Assembly (NCBI GenBank): GCA_035063785.1
Contig: JAPSFS010000002.1
Span: 310,001-374,000 of the forward strand
Direction of reading: 5' to 3'
DNA from: Comamonas_C sp026954015
Lineage (GTDB): Bacteria; Pseudomonadota; Gammaproteobacteria; Burkholderiales; Burkholderiaceae_C
DNA length: 64,000 nt
Of the stretch, positions 7,567 to 17,118 are shown piece by piece (positions within the stretch are counted from its first letter, which is position 1; each line of letters begins with the position of its first letter). The notes under the pieces are model-generated. The model saw only the letters and a program-made list of their open reading frames with translations, made no database searches and was not told where the DNA came from. The translations under genes were made by a program, and so were the position numbers.

Positions 7567-9048
7567 ATGCAAAACGACATCCTCATCAACTGGTCCCCGC
7601 AGGAGACGCGCGTCGCGGTGGTGGAAAACGGCGCGGTGCAGGAGCTGCACGTCGAGCGCACGCTGGAGCGCGGCCTGGTGGGCAACATCTATTTGGGCAA
7701 GGTCTCGCGCGTGCTGCCGGGCATGCAGTCGGCATTCGTGGACATCGGCCTGGAGCGCGCGGCCTTCCTGCATGTGGCAGACGTCTGGCAGCGCCACGAC
7801 AACGGCGACGCGCCGCCGCGCAAGAACGAGCCGCAACTGCCGATCGAAAAGCAGATCTTCGAGGGCCAGCCGCTCATGGTGCAGGTCATCAAGGACCCGA
7901 TCGGCACCAAGGGCGCGCGCCTGTCCACGCAGGTGAGCGTGGCCGGCCGCCTGCTGGTCTTTTTGCCGCAGGACGAGCATGTGGGCGTATCGCAGAAGAT
8001 TGCGCAGGCGGAGCGCGATGCCCTGCGCGCGCGCCTGGTGGCGCTGGTGGGCGACAAGGCGAGCGGCGGTGGTGGCGGCTTCATCCTGCGCACCAACGGC
8101 GAAGACGCCAGCGATGCGGAGCTGGCCGACGACATTGCCTACCTGCGCAAGACCTGGGCGAGCATCCGCGCAGGGGCGCAGCGCCTGCCCGCGACGTCGC
8201 TGCTGCACCAGGACCTGAGCCTGCTGCAGCGCGTGCTGCGTGACCTCGTGGGCGAGCAGACGGGTTCGGTGCGCATCGATTCGCGCGAGCAGTTCGCGGC
8301 GCTGCAGGCCTATGGGCGCGAGTACATGCCCAAGGCAGTGGAACGGCTGCAGCTCTACAGGGGCGAGCGGCCGATCTTCGATCTGTTCGGCATCGACGAG
8401 GAGATCGCGCGGGCGCTCGGCCGCCGGGTGGAACTCAAATCGGGCGGCTACCTCATCGTCGACCAGACCGAGGCGCTCACCACCATCGACGTGAACACCG
8501 GCGGCTACGTGGGCGCGCGCAACTTCGACGAAACCATCTTCAAGACCAACCTCGAAGCCGCGGGCACGATCGCGCGCCAGCTGCGGCTGCGCAACCTGGG
8601 CGGCATCGTGGTGGTCGACTTCATCGACATGGCGCGCGCCGACCACCAGGAGGCGGTGCTTGCGGAATTCCGCAAGCAGCTCGCGCGCGACCGCGTGAAG
8701 ACCGTCGTCGGCGGCTTTTCCGCGCTCGGTCTCGTCGAGATGACGCGCAAGCGCACGCGCGAATCGCTCGCGCACATGCTGTGCGAGCCGTGCCCCACCT
8801 GCCACGGCGTGGGCGAGGTCAAGACCGCGCGCAGCGTCTGCTACGACATCCTGCGCGAGGTGCTGCGCGAGGCGCGCCAGTTCAACCCCAAGGAGTTTCG
8901 CGTGATCGCTGCGCCCAAGGTAGTGGAGCTGTTTCTGGACGAAGAAAGCCAGCACCTGGCGGGCCTGTCGGACTTCATCGGCAAGCCGATCTCGCTGCAG
9001 GCGGAAAACGCGCTCGGGCCGGATCAATACGACATCGTGTTGCTGTGA
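7567..9048 (+). CDS. rng: Ribonuclease G
   Basis: Endoribonuclease that matures the 5' end of 16S rRNA and joins in mRNA decay. It has 493 residues, as in other RNase G proteins, without the long RNase E scaffold tail. It opens MQNDILINWSPQETRVAVVE; the S1 domain follows (LVGNIYLGKVSRVLPGMQSA). The catalytic DNase-I-like region has DVNTGGYVGARNFDETIFKTN and VVVDFIDMARADHQ, with the metal-binding aspartates. CEPCPTCHGVG is the Zn-link cysteine motif. It follows maf on the same strand. Confidence 0.97.
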   Translation: MQNDILINWSPQETRVAVVENGAVQELHVERTLERGLVGNIYLGKVSRVLPGMQSAFVDIGLERAAFLHVADVWQRHDNGDAPPRKNEPQLPIEKQIFEGQPLMVQVIKDPIGTKGARLSTQVSVAGRLLVFLPQDEHVGVSQKIAQAERDALRARLVALVGDKASGGGGGFILRTNGEDASDAELADDIAYLRKTWASIRAGAQRLPATSLLHQDLSLLQRVLRDLVGEQTGSVRIDSREQFAALQAYGREYMPKAVERLQLYRGERPIFDLFGIDEEIARALGRRVELKSGGYLIVDQTEALTTIDVNTGGYVGARNFDETIFKTNLEAAGTIARQLRLRNLGGIVVVDFIDMARADHQEAVLAEFRKQLARDRVKTVVGGFSALGLVEMTRKRTRESLAHMLCEPCPTCHGVGEVKTARSVCYDILREVLREARQFNPKEFRVIAAPKVVELFLDEESQHLAGLSDFIGKPISLQAENALGPDQYDIVLL

Positions 9049-9099
9049 TGCCCCGCGTTCTGACATCCGCAGGCGTGCCGACACACGCAGTTGCGCCCC

Positions 9100-10092
9100 A
9101 TGCTTGACGGTTCAGGTCGGCGGCTGCATGGCCGCATCCTGCGCCACGCGGATCTGGCCGAAGCGCTCGCTCTGGTGCCGCCCTGGCTTCCTCTGACGCC
9201 CGGGCAACGGGCCGCGCTGCCCAAGGTCTGGACCCGGTTGCTGGGCCACAGCGGCTTCAATGCCGATGTGATCGAGGACCTGGCCTGTCCTGCCGGACAG
9301 CGACTTGTGGGCCTGGGGGTTTCGATTGCGCTGGGCGATGCCTGGCGCGAGCGGCTGCAGCGTGAGCCGCCACCGTTTGCCCCCGCCCTGGTGTATGCCG
9401 ACCTGCTGAACGGGAACTACCCGTTGCCCACGGACAGCGAACTGGCGCGCATGAGCGGCGAGGGCAAGGTGGCGTTTCTCGTGCTGCACTACCACCAGGT
9501 GCTGGATGACCTGGGCCATCCGGACACCCTGCAGATGCTGGATGTGGCGATGACGCTGTTTCGCCACACGCACGCCGGCTACCGGCTGGAGTGTCTGTAC
9601 CAGGAAGGCTTGGAGCAGCAGGTGGCGTATCTGCAGAGCATGGGCTTTCGTGCGCGTACGGCGCGCGCGTGCAAGGGCGTGCCCGAGCTCTATGGCCTGA
9701 CGCGGCAGGAGGCGGCAGGCTTGTTGCCCGGCGCCCCCGTGCGCAACGCGTTTCAGTTCACGCCGCCGCGTTTCGGCTTCACCGCGGCCGAGCGCCGGAT
9801 GCTGCGCCTGGCGGTCACGCAGCTCAGCGACGCCGAGATGAGCGACGAGCTGGGCATCTCGCTGCACGGGCTCAAGAAGTTGTGGCGCTCGGTACACCAG
9901 CGCGCGTTGGCGGCCATGCCCAGCCTGTTTGATGAAGCGGCTGCGGTGGGCGAAGAAAGTGCAACACGTGGCCCCGAGAAGCGCCGCAGCCTGCTGCTGT
10001 ATCTGCGTCAGCACCCGGAAGAATTGCGGCCCTACCGGGCGCCTCGGCCCACGGCTTGCGGGGCGCCAGGCGCAGACCTGCGGGGTTCCTGA
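9100..10092 (+). CDS. Orphan LuxR-type helix-turn-helix regulator with unrecognised N-terminal domain
   Basis: Predicted DNA-binding protein of 330 residues. About residues 228-270 form a LuxR/GerE-like HTH (FTAAERRMLRLAVTQLSDAEMSDELGISLHGLKKLWRSV). The N-terminal 220 residues match no sensor domain I know; they contain a His/Tyr-rich stretch (VLHYHQVLDDLGHPDTLQ, FRHTHAGYRLECLYQEGL). The tail EKRRSLLLYLRQHPEELRPYR looks conserved. No receiver domain is evident, so it is not a classical response regulator. The start is set at the ATG at 9100; a TTG at 9091 is an in-frame alternative. A 29-bp dyad 6 bp after its stop and a cytochrome c gene further on suggest that it controls that gene. Confidence 0.8.
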   Translation: MLDGSGRRLHGRILRHADLAEALALVPPWLPLTPGQRAALPKVWTRLLGHSGFNADVIEDLACPAGQRLVGLGVSIALGDAWRERLQREPPPFAPALVYADLLNGNYPLPTDSELARMSGEGKVAFLVLHYHQVLDDLGHPDTLQMLDVAMTLFRHTHAGYRLECLYQEGLEQQVAYLQSMGFRARTARACKGVPELYGLTRQEAAGLLPGAPVRNAFQFTPPRFGFTAAERRMLRLAVTQLSDAEMSDELGISLHGLKKLWRSVHQRALAAMPSLFDEAAAVGEESATRGPEKRRSLLLYLRQHPEELRPYRAPRPTACGAPGADLRGS

Positions 10093-10098
10093 CGCTCC

Positions 10099-10127
10099 CC
10101 CCTAAAAGGGTACTACCCAAATAGGGG
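10099..10127. promoter_or_regulatory. 29-bp perfect hyphenated dyad, candidate operator
   Basis: CCCCTA (10099-10104), three A, GGGTA (10108-10112), a central C at 10113, TACCC (10114-10118), three A, TAGGGG (10122-10127). Outer and inner arms are perfect inverted repeats around 10113. No T-run follows, and the three-base spacers are not complementary, so a protein-binding site is more likely than a terminator. It lies just after the LuxR-type gene and about 255 bp upstream of the cytochrome c gene. Confidence 0.7.
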
Positions 10128-10382
10128 TCTGCCGCCAGCGCCGACTCGTCGCGAAGATCGCGGACTTGCCTTACTGCCGCATGTCCGTTTCATGTCTGTT
10201 GATCCTTCATTTTCTGCTGCCGCCCCCTCGGGTCACCACATGGTCAATGAAGGTGAGGGCGTCGAGCACATTGGTGTTTTTGACCCTGCGCCTGAGGTTG
10301 CCGCGCCCGCGACAGGGCAGCGGCGTGTTGTTTCTCTTGTCGGGTCGAGCAGATCGGCTCACAGTTCGGTTTTTGGAGATTG
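10128..10382. other. Intergenic region upstream of the cytochrome c gene
   Basis: No convincing gene is seen in these 255 bp; short frames have poor composition and no Shine-Dalgarno. A small palindrome CGCGAAGATCGCG lies near 10149-10161. GGAG at 10375-10378 is the ribosome-binding site of the cytochrome gene. The length suggests a long leader or a regulated promoter. Confidence 0.4.
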
Positions 10383-10907
10383 ATGATGATGAGATCCTTG
10401 GGTGTTTCCGGTCGCGTCGCTCAGGCCATGGTTGTCGCGCTGGCGGTCGCGACGACGTCCGCCGGCGTGCAGGCGCAATCCACGTCCGCGGCAGGCAAGC
10501 AGCGCGCCGGCAGTTCGCAGGCGCTGGAGCGCGGGCGCTATCTGGTCATGATCGGCGGATGCAATGACTGCCATACGCCAGGGTTTGCCGTATCGGGTGG
10601 CAAGCTGCCGGAAAAGGACTGGCTGGTGGGCGACAGCGTGGGTTTCAGCGGCCCCTGGGGCATCACCTACGCGAGCAATTTGCGCCTGCTGGTGTCGAAC
10701 ATGACGCAGCAGGACTGGATCAAGCGGGCGCACTCCGAGATGCGTCCGCCCATGCCCGCACCCAGCCTGCACCACATGCACGAAGATGACCTCAAGGCGG
10801 TGTATCGTTTCATTGCCTCGCTCGGGCCCGCTGGCAAGCCGGCGCCGCAGTACCTCCCTCCGGGGAGCAAGCCCACCGGGCCGGTGGTGGTTTTTCCGAC
10901 GCCGTGA
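10383..10907 (+). CDS. Periplasmic monohaem cytochrome c
   Basis: Small c-type cytochrome of about 174 residues with a Sec signal (RVAQAMVVALAVATTSAGVQAQ, cleavage after about residue 32). One haem site, CNDCH, lies at about 60-64 in RYLVMIGGCNDCHTPGF; candidate axial Met residues follow in MRPPMPAP. The pattern resembles cytochrome subunits of periplasmic dehydrogenases. Its dehydrogenase partner is not in the neighbourhood. Three ATG codons in a row (10383, 10386, 10389) follow GGAG; 10386 has the best spacing, so the exact start is uncertain by one or two codons. The LuxR-type gene and dyad upstream suggest dedicated regulation. Confidence 0.85.
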   Translation: MMMRSLGVSGRVAQAMVVALAVATTSAGVQAQSTSAAGKQRAGSSQALERGRYLVMIGGCNDCHTPGFAVSGGKLPEKDWLVGDSVGFSGPWGITYASNLRLLVSNMTQQDWIKRAHSEMRPPMPAPSLHHMHEDDLKAVYRFIASLGPAGKPAPQYLPPGSKPTGPVVVFPTP

Positions 10908-10915
10908 CGGCTTGG

Positions 10916-10948
10916 CGCTTGTCTGGCAAGCGCTGACAGCTATCTATT

Positions 10949-10965
<17 letters not shown>
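10916..10965 (-). repeat. Dispersed palindromic repeat, copy 2 (reverse orientation)
   Basis: Read on the minus strand it contains AGCTGTCAGCGCTTGCC and AGACAAGCGC, preceded by an AAAGCTATGAAATAG segment. It lies in the gap between the convergent cytochrome c and aminotransferase genes and overlaps the last codons and stop of the aminotransferase (10949). It is the only copy in the window in this orientation. Confidence 0.75.
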
Positions 10966-12100
<1,135 letters not shown>

Positions 12101-12105
12101 GGCGT

Positions 12106-13047
12106 TCAGAGGTCCCAGTCCTCGGCGCGCCCGGCCATCGCGCGCTCGATCAGTTCGCGGTTGAGCCGGTCGCTCGTGAGTTCGGCCAGGCGGTAGACGA
12201 AATGGCGCAGCCACGCGCCACGCTTGAAGGCCACGCGCGCCACGCTGTGGCCGAAGAGGTGGGCGACGGGGCGGCTGACGAGGTCCTGCGGCAGGCCCTC
12301 GCGCGTGGCCATTTCGGCCACGATGCCCACGCCCAGCCCCAGACGCACGTAGGTCTTGATGATGTCCGAATCCATCGCCTCAAGCACGATGCGCGGCTGC
12401 AGCCTGCGCGCGGCGAATGCGTGGTCGATGCGGCTGCGGCCGGTGAACGAGGGGTGGTAGGTGACGAGCGCCTCGTGCGCCAGATCGTCGATGTCGATGC
12501 GTTCCTTCTTCGCCAGCGGGTGCGTGGCGGGCAGCACCAGCACGTGCTGCCATTCGTAGCAGGGCAGGGTGACGAGCTCGGGGTAGTCGGCCAGCGACTC
12601 GGTGGCCATGCCGATCTCGGCGGTCTCGTCGAGCACCATGCGGGCCACTTCGTCGGGCTTGGCCTGGTGCAGGCTCACGTTCACCTTGGGGTATTGCTCG
12701 CGCAGCTTGGCCACGGCCGGCGGCAGCACGTAGCGCGCCTGCGTGTGCGTGGTGGCGATGGAGAGCGTGCCGCTGTCCTCGGCGCTGAACTGCTCGCCGA
12801 TGCGTTTGAGGTTGCCGACCTCGCGCATGATGAGCTCGACGCTCTTGAGCACGTGCTGGCCCGGTTCGGTGATGCGCTTCAGGCGCTTGCCGTGGCGCGC
12901 GAAGATGTCCACGCCCAGTTCGTCTTCGAGCTCCAGGATGGCCTTGGACACCCCCGGCTGCGAGGTGTGCAGCGCCTTGGCTGCTTCGGTCAGATTGAGC
13001 TGGCGCCGCGCGGCTTCCTGGACGAAGCGGAATTGGTGCAGGTTCAT
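12106..13047 (-). CDS. cysB: LysR-family regulator of the CysB type
   Basis: Transcription factor of 313 residues controlling sulfur assimilation in relatives, where (O- or N-)acetylserine is the inducer. The N-terminal HTH is MNLHQFRFVQEAARRQLNLTEAAKALHTSQPGVSKAILELEDELG. CysB-type effector-domain motifs follow: TTHTQARYVLPPAVAKLREQYP, HQAKPDEVARMV, EAMDSDIIKTYVRLGLGVGIVAEMA. The start at 13047 matches family length. It lies 58 bp after lptG on the same strand and directly precedes the methionine aminotransferase gene, linking the regulator to sulfur amino acid metabolism. Cbl-like paralogues cannot be excluded. Confidence 0.9.
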   Translation of the reverse strand: MNLHQFRFVQEAARRQLNLTEAAKALHTSQPGVSKAILELEDELGVDIFARHGKRLKRITEPGQHVLKSVELIMREVGNLKRIGEQFSAEDSGTLSIATTHTQARYVLPPAVAKLREQYPKVNVSLHQAKPDEVARMVLDETAEIGMATESLADYPELVTLPCYEWQHVLVLPATHPLAKKERIDIDDLAHEALVTYHPSFTGRSRIDHAFAARRLQPRIVLEAMDSDIIKTYVRLGLGVGIVAEMATREGLPQDLVSRPVAHLFGHSVARVAFKRGAWLRHFVYRLAELTSDRLNRELIERAMAGRAEDWDL

Positions 13048-13105
13048 AACCGAACGTGTCTAAAGAAAGCCTGCATTATGCTGCGGTTCGGCAGCGCCGC
13101 GCGTT

Positions 13106-14209
13106 TCAGTGCCGGAATACCAGCCAGCCCAGCGCGCCCAGCGAGAGCACGGAATAGATGAGGCCCGGCGCCGCCGCGCTGAGCCACGGCGACCAGTTCT
13201 GCAGGTTGCCCGCGAAGCCGAACACGTTGTTGAGCAGGAAGAAGCTGATCCCCGCCATGACACCGCCAAAGACGTAGCCCGCGATGCCGCCGCCGCGAAA
13301 GTGCAGGTAGGCGAACGGCAGCGAGAGCACCACCATCACGAGGCACGAGAGCGGGTAGAACACCTTGCGCCAGAGCTCGATTTCGTAGCGCTGCGCGGAT
13401 TGCCCGTTGGCCTCCAGGTGGCGCACGTAGCGAAAAAGGTCGAGCGTGGCCATCTTGTCCGGGTTGAGCAGCGACGCCGAGACCATGCCCGACGTGATCT
13501 GCGTGGGCCAGTGCCACTCGGCTTCGGTGACGCGCTGCACGCGCGCCTGGTCGGTGTCGATGTCACTGAAGACGTTGCGCTGAACCTGCGTGAGGCGCCA
13601 GCCCTGCCCGTCCGCGTCGATCTCGCCTTGCTGCGCGTGCGTCGTGGACAGCACCTGGCCGGCGGCGTCGAACTCGAAGATGCGCACGCCGCGCATCACG
13701 CCGCCGGTTTCGAGCACGCGCACGTTGACGGCGTACGAGTGCCCGCCCTGCTGCTCCTTGAGCCAGGCGCCGGTGGCGCCCAGCGTGAGTGGGCCCACTT
13801 GGCGCACCTTGACGAACTGCGCGGCGCGTTCGCTCAGGGGCGCGACATAGTCCCCCACCGCGAAGGTGACGATGGCAAAGCCCACGCCCAGCAGCAGCAC
13901 CGTGCCCAGCGCGCGCCCCGGCCCCAGGCCGCTGGTACGCAGGATGGTGAACTCGGAGTTCTGCGCCAGACGCGCCATCACGAAGATGGTGCCGATCAGC
14001 ACCGTGATCGGCAGCAGCTCGTACACGTGCTGGGGCTGGCGCAGCAGCACGTACAGCAGCGCGCTGGACAGCGGGTAGTTGCCGCCCGCGCCGACGCCGC
14101 GCAACTCGTCGACCATGTCGAAGAAGAACAGCAGCGCGACGAAGGCCAGCGTCGCGAACGCCACGCTGTAGAGAATTTCGCGGTAGAGGTAGCGGCGCAG
14201 GGTCTTCAT
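13106..14209 (-). CDS. lptG: LPS export ABC transporter permease LptG
   Basis: Inner-membrane component of LptB2FG, which extracts lipopolysaccharide and passes it to LptC/LptA. The protein is 367 residues: N-terminal helices (YLYREILYSVAFATLAFVALLFFF), a periplasmic beta-jellyroll (about 100-270), and C-terminal helices ending in ISFFLLNNVFGFAGNLQNW. The ATG at 14209 overlaps the lptF stop (ATGA). The open frame continues far upstream (to 16924) only because of high GC; that extension is antisense to pepA and is not coding. Confidence 0.96.
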   Translation of the reverse strand: MKTLRRYLYREILYSVAFATLAFVALLFFFDMVDELRGVGAGGNYPLSSALLYVLLRQPQHVYELLPITVLIGTIFVMARLAQNSEFTILRTSGLGPGRALGTVLLLGVGFAIVTFAVGDYVAPLSERAAQFVKVRQVGPLTLGATGAWLKEQQGGHSYAVNVRVLETGGVMRGVRIFEFDAAGQVLSTTHAQQGEIDADGQGWRLTQVQRNVFSDIDTDQARVQRVTEAEWHWPTQITSGMVSASLLNPDKMATLDLFRYVRHLEANGQSAQRYEIELWRKVFYPLSCLVMVVLSLPFAYLHFRGGGIAGYVFGGVMAGISFFLLNNVFGFAGNLQNWSPWLSAAAPGLIYSVLSLGALGWLVFRH

Positions 14210-15300
14210 GGCGAGGACCGGCGCGTGAGCAGCGGGCGCAGGCTCCAGTTGTTGTGGCGCGCGGTGAGCACGAGCAGGCCGAGCACGAGCATGCCGCCGT
14301 GCAGCGCGAGCATCATGGGCACGAGCCCCACGCGCCCCGCCGCGACCCAGCTCTGGCCCACGTTCATCAGGTTGTAGTAGGCCATGAAGGCCAGCAGCGC
14401 GAACATCAGGCTCGCGCTGTGCGCCGCCCGCGGCTGCACCACCGCAACCGCCAGCCCGAGCACGATGAGGTTGAGCACCGCGAACGCGAGCCCCAGGCGC
14501 CAGCCGAGCTCCGCGCGCAGCACCGGCGCGTCGCTTGCGAGCAGCGCCGGCGTGGTGATGGTCTTGATCGACGCGGCGTCGCGCTCGGCGACGCTTGCCG
14601 TGCCCACCCGCGTGCCGTATTCGGCAAATTCGCTGACGCGCAGTCCCTGGTCGTTCAAGAGGATCTCCAGCCGCTCGCCTTGGCTCAGCAGCGCCACCCG
14701 CTGACCATTCTGTGTCTCCAGGCGCGCGCTTTGCGCGGAGGTCACGGTCTCGCGGTCGGGCGCGGTGGTGGCAACGAAGACCTTGCTTGCCACGTTGGCG
14801 TCGGGCGTGTCCTTGTCGATGAAGAACACGCGCGAGCCGCCCGCGGTTTCCTGGAATTCGCCGGGCGCGATGCGGTCGATGTCGCTGCGCTGCTCGTAGC
14901 GCACCTTGAGCTCGTCGATCTGCTGGTTGGCCCAGGGCCAGACCACGAGCGAGAGCGCGCCGACGGCAAGCACCACCGGCCAGGCAAAGCGCAGCAGCGG
15001 CGCGAGCGCACTCATCAGGCCGCGCCCCGCGCCCAGCCAGATCACCATCTCGCTGTCGCGGTACATGCGCGAGAGCGTGCTCACCACCGCGACGAACAGG
15101 CTCAGGCTCAGGATCGTGGAAAGCTGCCCGAGCACGGTGTAGCCCATGACGAGCAGCACGTCCGACGGGTCGACGCTGCCGCGCGACGCCTGGCCCAGCG
15201 TGCGCACGAGCATGATGGTCATCACCACCGTCGCGAGCACGACAAGGGTGGCGCCGAAGCTGCGCGCGAGCTCCTTGCGGATGGATGAATCGAATAACAT
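14206..15300 (-). CDS. lptF: LPS export ABC transporter permease LptF
   Basis: Partner permease of LptG in lipopolysaccharide export, 364 residues. It starts MLFDSSIRKELARSFGATLVVL, the LptF N-terminus. Further motifs are MGYTVLGQLSTILSLSLFVAVVSTLSRMYRDSEMVIWLGAG and the C-terminal MAYYNLMNVGQSWVA. The periplasmic jellyroll covers about 130-250. It is divergent from pepA with only 22 bp between start codons, so each promoter must overlap the other gene's start or coding sequence. It is translationally coupled to lptG. Confidence 0.96.
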   Translation of the reverse strand: MLFDSSIRKELARSFGATLVVLATVVMTIMLVRTLGQASRGSVDPSDVLLVMGYTVLGQLSTILSLSLFVAVVSTLSRMYRDSEMVIWLGAGRGLMSALAPLLRFAWPVVLAVGALSLVVWPWANQQIDELKVRYEQRSDIDRIAPGEFQETAGGSRVFFIDKDTPDANVASKVFVATTAPDRETVTSAQSARLETQNGQRVALLSQGERLEILLNDQGLRVSEFAEYGTRVGTASVAERDAASIKTITTPALLASDAPVLRAELGWRLGLAFAVLNLIVLGLAVAVVQPRAAHSASLMFALLAFMAYYNLMNVGQSWVAAGRVGLVPMMLALHGGMLVLGLLVLTARHNNWSLRPLLTRRSSP

Positions 15301-15322
15301 GGGTTGCAAGGGGGTACCTACC

Positions 15323-16816
15323 GTGGATTTTGAACTGAAAACGCTCACGCTCGCGGCTGCGCGCGCCGTGCGCTGCGATCTGCTCGTGCTGTGCGTGGGC
15401 GAGGACTTCGCACCGGGGCAGGACGCGCTCTCCGCGCTCGCGGCCATGGCGCTGCAGCGCGGGGACTGCAAGCGCACGCCCGGCGCGTCGCTGCAGTGCT
15501 ATGCGCCGCCGGGCGTGACCGCGCGCCGCGTCGTGCTGCTGGGCGTGGGCGATGGCGGCGCGGCCTCGGTGCGCAAGGCGGTGCTCGCGCTCGCACCGCT
15601 GCTCAAAAGCGCGGGCGTTGCGCAACTGGCGCTGGTCTTCGCCAGCGAGGCGCCGCCGCAGGCGGTGGGCGCCGCGGTGCAGGCGCTCTCCGAGGCCAGC
15701 TACGTCTACACCACGACCAAGAGCAAGCCCGAGCCGCGGTCGCTCAAGCGCGTGGTGCTCGGCGTGCCGCAGGCCAGGCCTGTGCGGGGCGCGTTCGATA
15801 CCGCCGTGGCTGTGGTCGCGGGTGTCGAATTTGCGCGCGAATGGGCCAACCGCCCGGCCAACCACGCAACGCCGACGCTGCTGGGCGAGGCCGCGCGGTC
15901 GCTCGCACGCCTGCCGCGCGTGCGCTGCAAGGTACACGGCCCCGCGCAGGTGGCCAGGCTTGGCATGGGCGCGCTCATGGCGGTGGCGCAGGGCTCGAGC
16001 GAGCCGCTGCGGTTCATCGAGCTGCACTACGAAGGCGCCGCGCGCACGCAGGCGCCGGTGGTGCTCGTGGGCAAGGGCATCACGTTCGATGCGGGCGGCA
16101 TTTCGCTCAAGCAGCCCGCGGGCATGGACGAGATGAAATACGACATGGGCGGCGCGGCGAGCGTGCTTGGCGCGTTTCGCGCGCTGGCGGCGCTGCAGCC
16201 GGCGATCAACGTCGTCGGGCTGATCCCGAGCTGCGAGAACCTGCCCGACGGCCGCGCCGTCAAGCCCGGCGACGTGGTGACGAGCCTGAGCGGGCAGACG
16301 ATAGAAATCCTCAACACCGACGCGGAGGGGCGCCTCGTGCTGTGCGACGCGCTGGCCTACGCGGCGCGCTTCAAGCCCGCCGCCGTGGTGGACATGGCAA
16401 CGCTCACGGGCGCCTGCGTCATCGCGCTCGGCGCAGTGCGCAGCGCGCTGTTTTCCACGGACGATGCACTGGCCGCGCAACTGCTTGCGGCTGGCGAGGC
16501 GGCGCTCGACCCATGCTGGCGCATGCCGCTCGATGATGCGTACGCGGAAGGGCTCAAGAGCGCCTACGCGGACGTGGCCAACGTGGCCGGTCGCCCGGCG
16601 GGCGCGGTGACGGCGGCCAAGTTCCTGCAGCGCTTTGCCGGCAAGGCGCCGTGGGCGCACCTGGACATCGCGGGCACCGCGTGGAAGACCGGCAGCGCCA
16701 AGGGCGCGACGGGCCGGCCGGTGCCGCTGCTGGTGCACTACCTGCTGGCGACGGCGGCGGGCGCCGGTGCCGCGCGGACATCCGGCGCACGCAAACGCAC
16801 GCGGAGCGCGCCGTGA
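15323..16816 (+). CDS. pepA: Leucyl aminopeptidase (M17, PepA)
   Basis: Two-metal aminopeptidase of 497 residues; in enterics it also binds DNA in cer recombination and carAB control. The active site is VGKGITFDAGGISLKQPAGMDEMKYDMGGAA and NTDAEGRLVLCDALAYA. I chose GTG at 15323 (VDFELKTL), with an AAGGGGG site ending 7 bp upstream; an in-frame ATG at 15299 would place that site inside the gene. The stop overlaps the next start (GTGA). holC often follows pepA in related bacteria, as I recall, but is not here. Confidence 0.95.
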   Translation: MDFELKTLTLAAARAVRCDLLVLCVGEDFAPGQDALSALAAMALQRGDCKRTPGASLQCYAPPGVTARRVVLLGVGDGGAASVRKAVLALAPLLKSAGVAQLALVFASEAPPQAVGAAVQALSEASYVYTTTKSKPEPRSLKRVVLGVPQARPVRGAFDTAVAVVAGVEFAREWANRPANHATPTLLGEAARSLARLPRVRCKVHGPAQVARLGMGALMAVAQGSSEPLRFIELHYEGAARTQAPVVLVGKGITFDAGGISLKQPAGMDEMKYDMGGAASVLGAFRALAALQPAINVVGLIPSCENLPDGRAVKPGDVVTSLSGQTIEILNTDAEGRLVLCDALAYAARFKPAAVVDMATLTGACVIALGAVRSALFSTDDALAAQLLAAGEAALDPCWRMPLDDAYAEGLKSAYADVANVAGRPAGAVTAAKFLQRFAGKAPWAHLDIAGTAWKTGSAKGATGRPVPLLVHYLLATAAGAGAARTSGARKRTRSAP

Positions 16817-17118
16817 CGGCGGGCGGAGAACGTGTTGCGCCCCGGTTCGTTCCGACGCTGACGGACGTCGTCGAGGCCGCGCCCGACACGCTGGCACCCA
16901 AGGTGGCGCCGCCACCGGTCGCAATCCCGCCGGCTGCCGCGACGGACCTGGAGGCGCTGCTCACCCTGCGCGTGCAGGCCGCGCTGCGCGAGCGGCTAGA
17001 CCAGGCGCTGCGTGTGGCGCTGCGGGAGCTCGAACCGGCGGTGCGCGAGGCGGTTGCGCAGGCGCTTCTCGAGGCGGGTGCCGGGGCGCATGCCGCGCCC
17101 GGGCCGACGCAGCCGTGA
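16813..17118 (+). CDS. Small helical protein of unknown function, coupled to pepA
   Basis: A 101-residue frame starting at a GTG that overlaps the pepA stop. The first half is Pro/Ala-rich and probably disordered; the second half is an amphipathic helix-rich repeat (EALLTLRVQAALRERLDQALRVALRELEPAVREAVAQALL). It recalls short helical proteins found after pepA/holC in Burkholderiales, but I cannot name a family. Translational coupling and sensible composition support a real gene. There is no signal peptide or membrane segment. Confidence 0.6.
   Translation: MTAGGERVAPRFVPTLTDVVEAAPDTLAPKVAPPPVAIPPAAATDLEALLTLRVQAALRERLDQALRVALRELEPAVREAVAQALLEAGAGAHAAPGPTQP

Noticed and set aside
10166..10567. 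Short frames in the gap before the cytochrome c gene
   Set aside because: They overlap the cytochrome coding sequence or lack start signals; composition is not protein-like.
13106..16924. Single 1272-residue open frame on the minus strand
   Set aside because: Only the 3' part (13106-14209) is LptG. The rest is antisense to lptF-side and pepA coding sequence, with low-complexity Arg/His/Gly composition caused by high GC.
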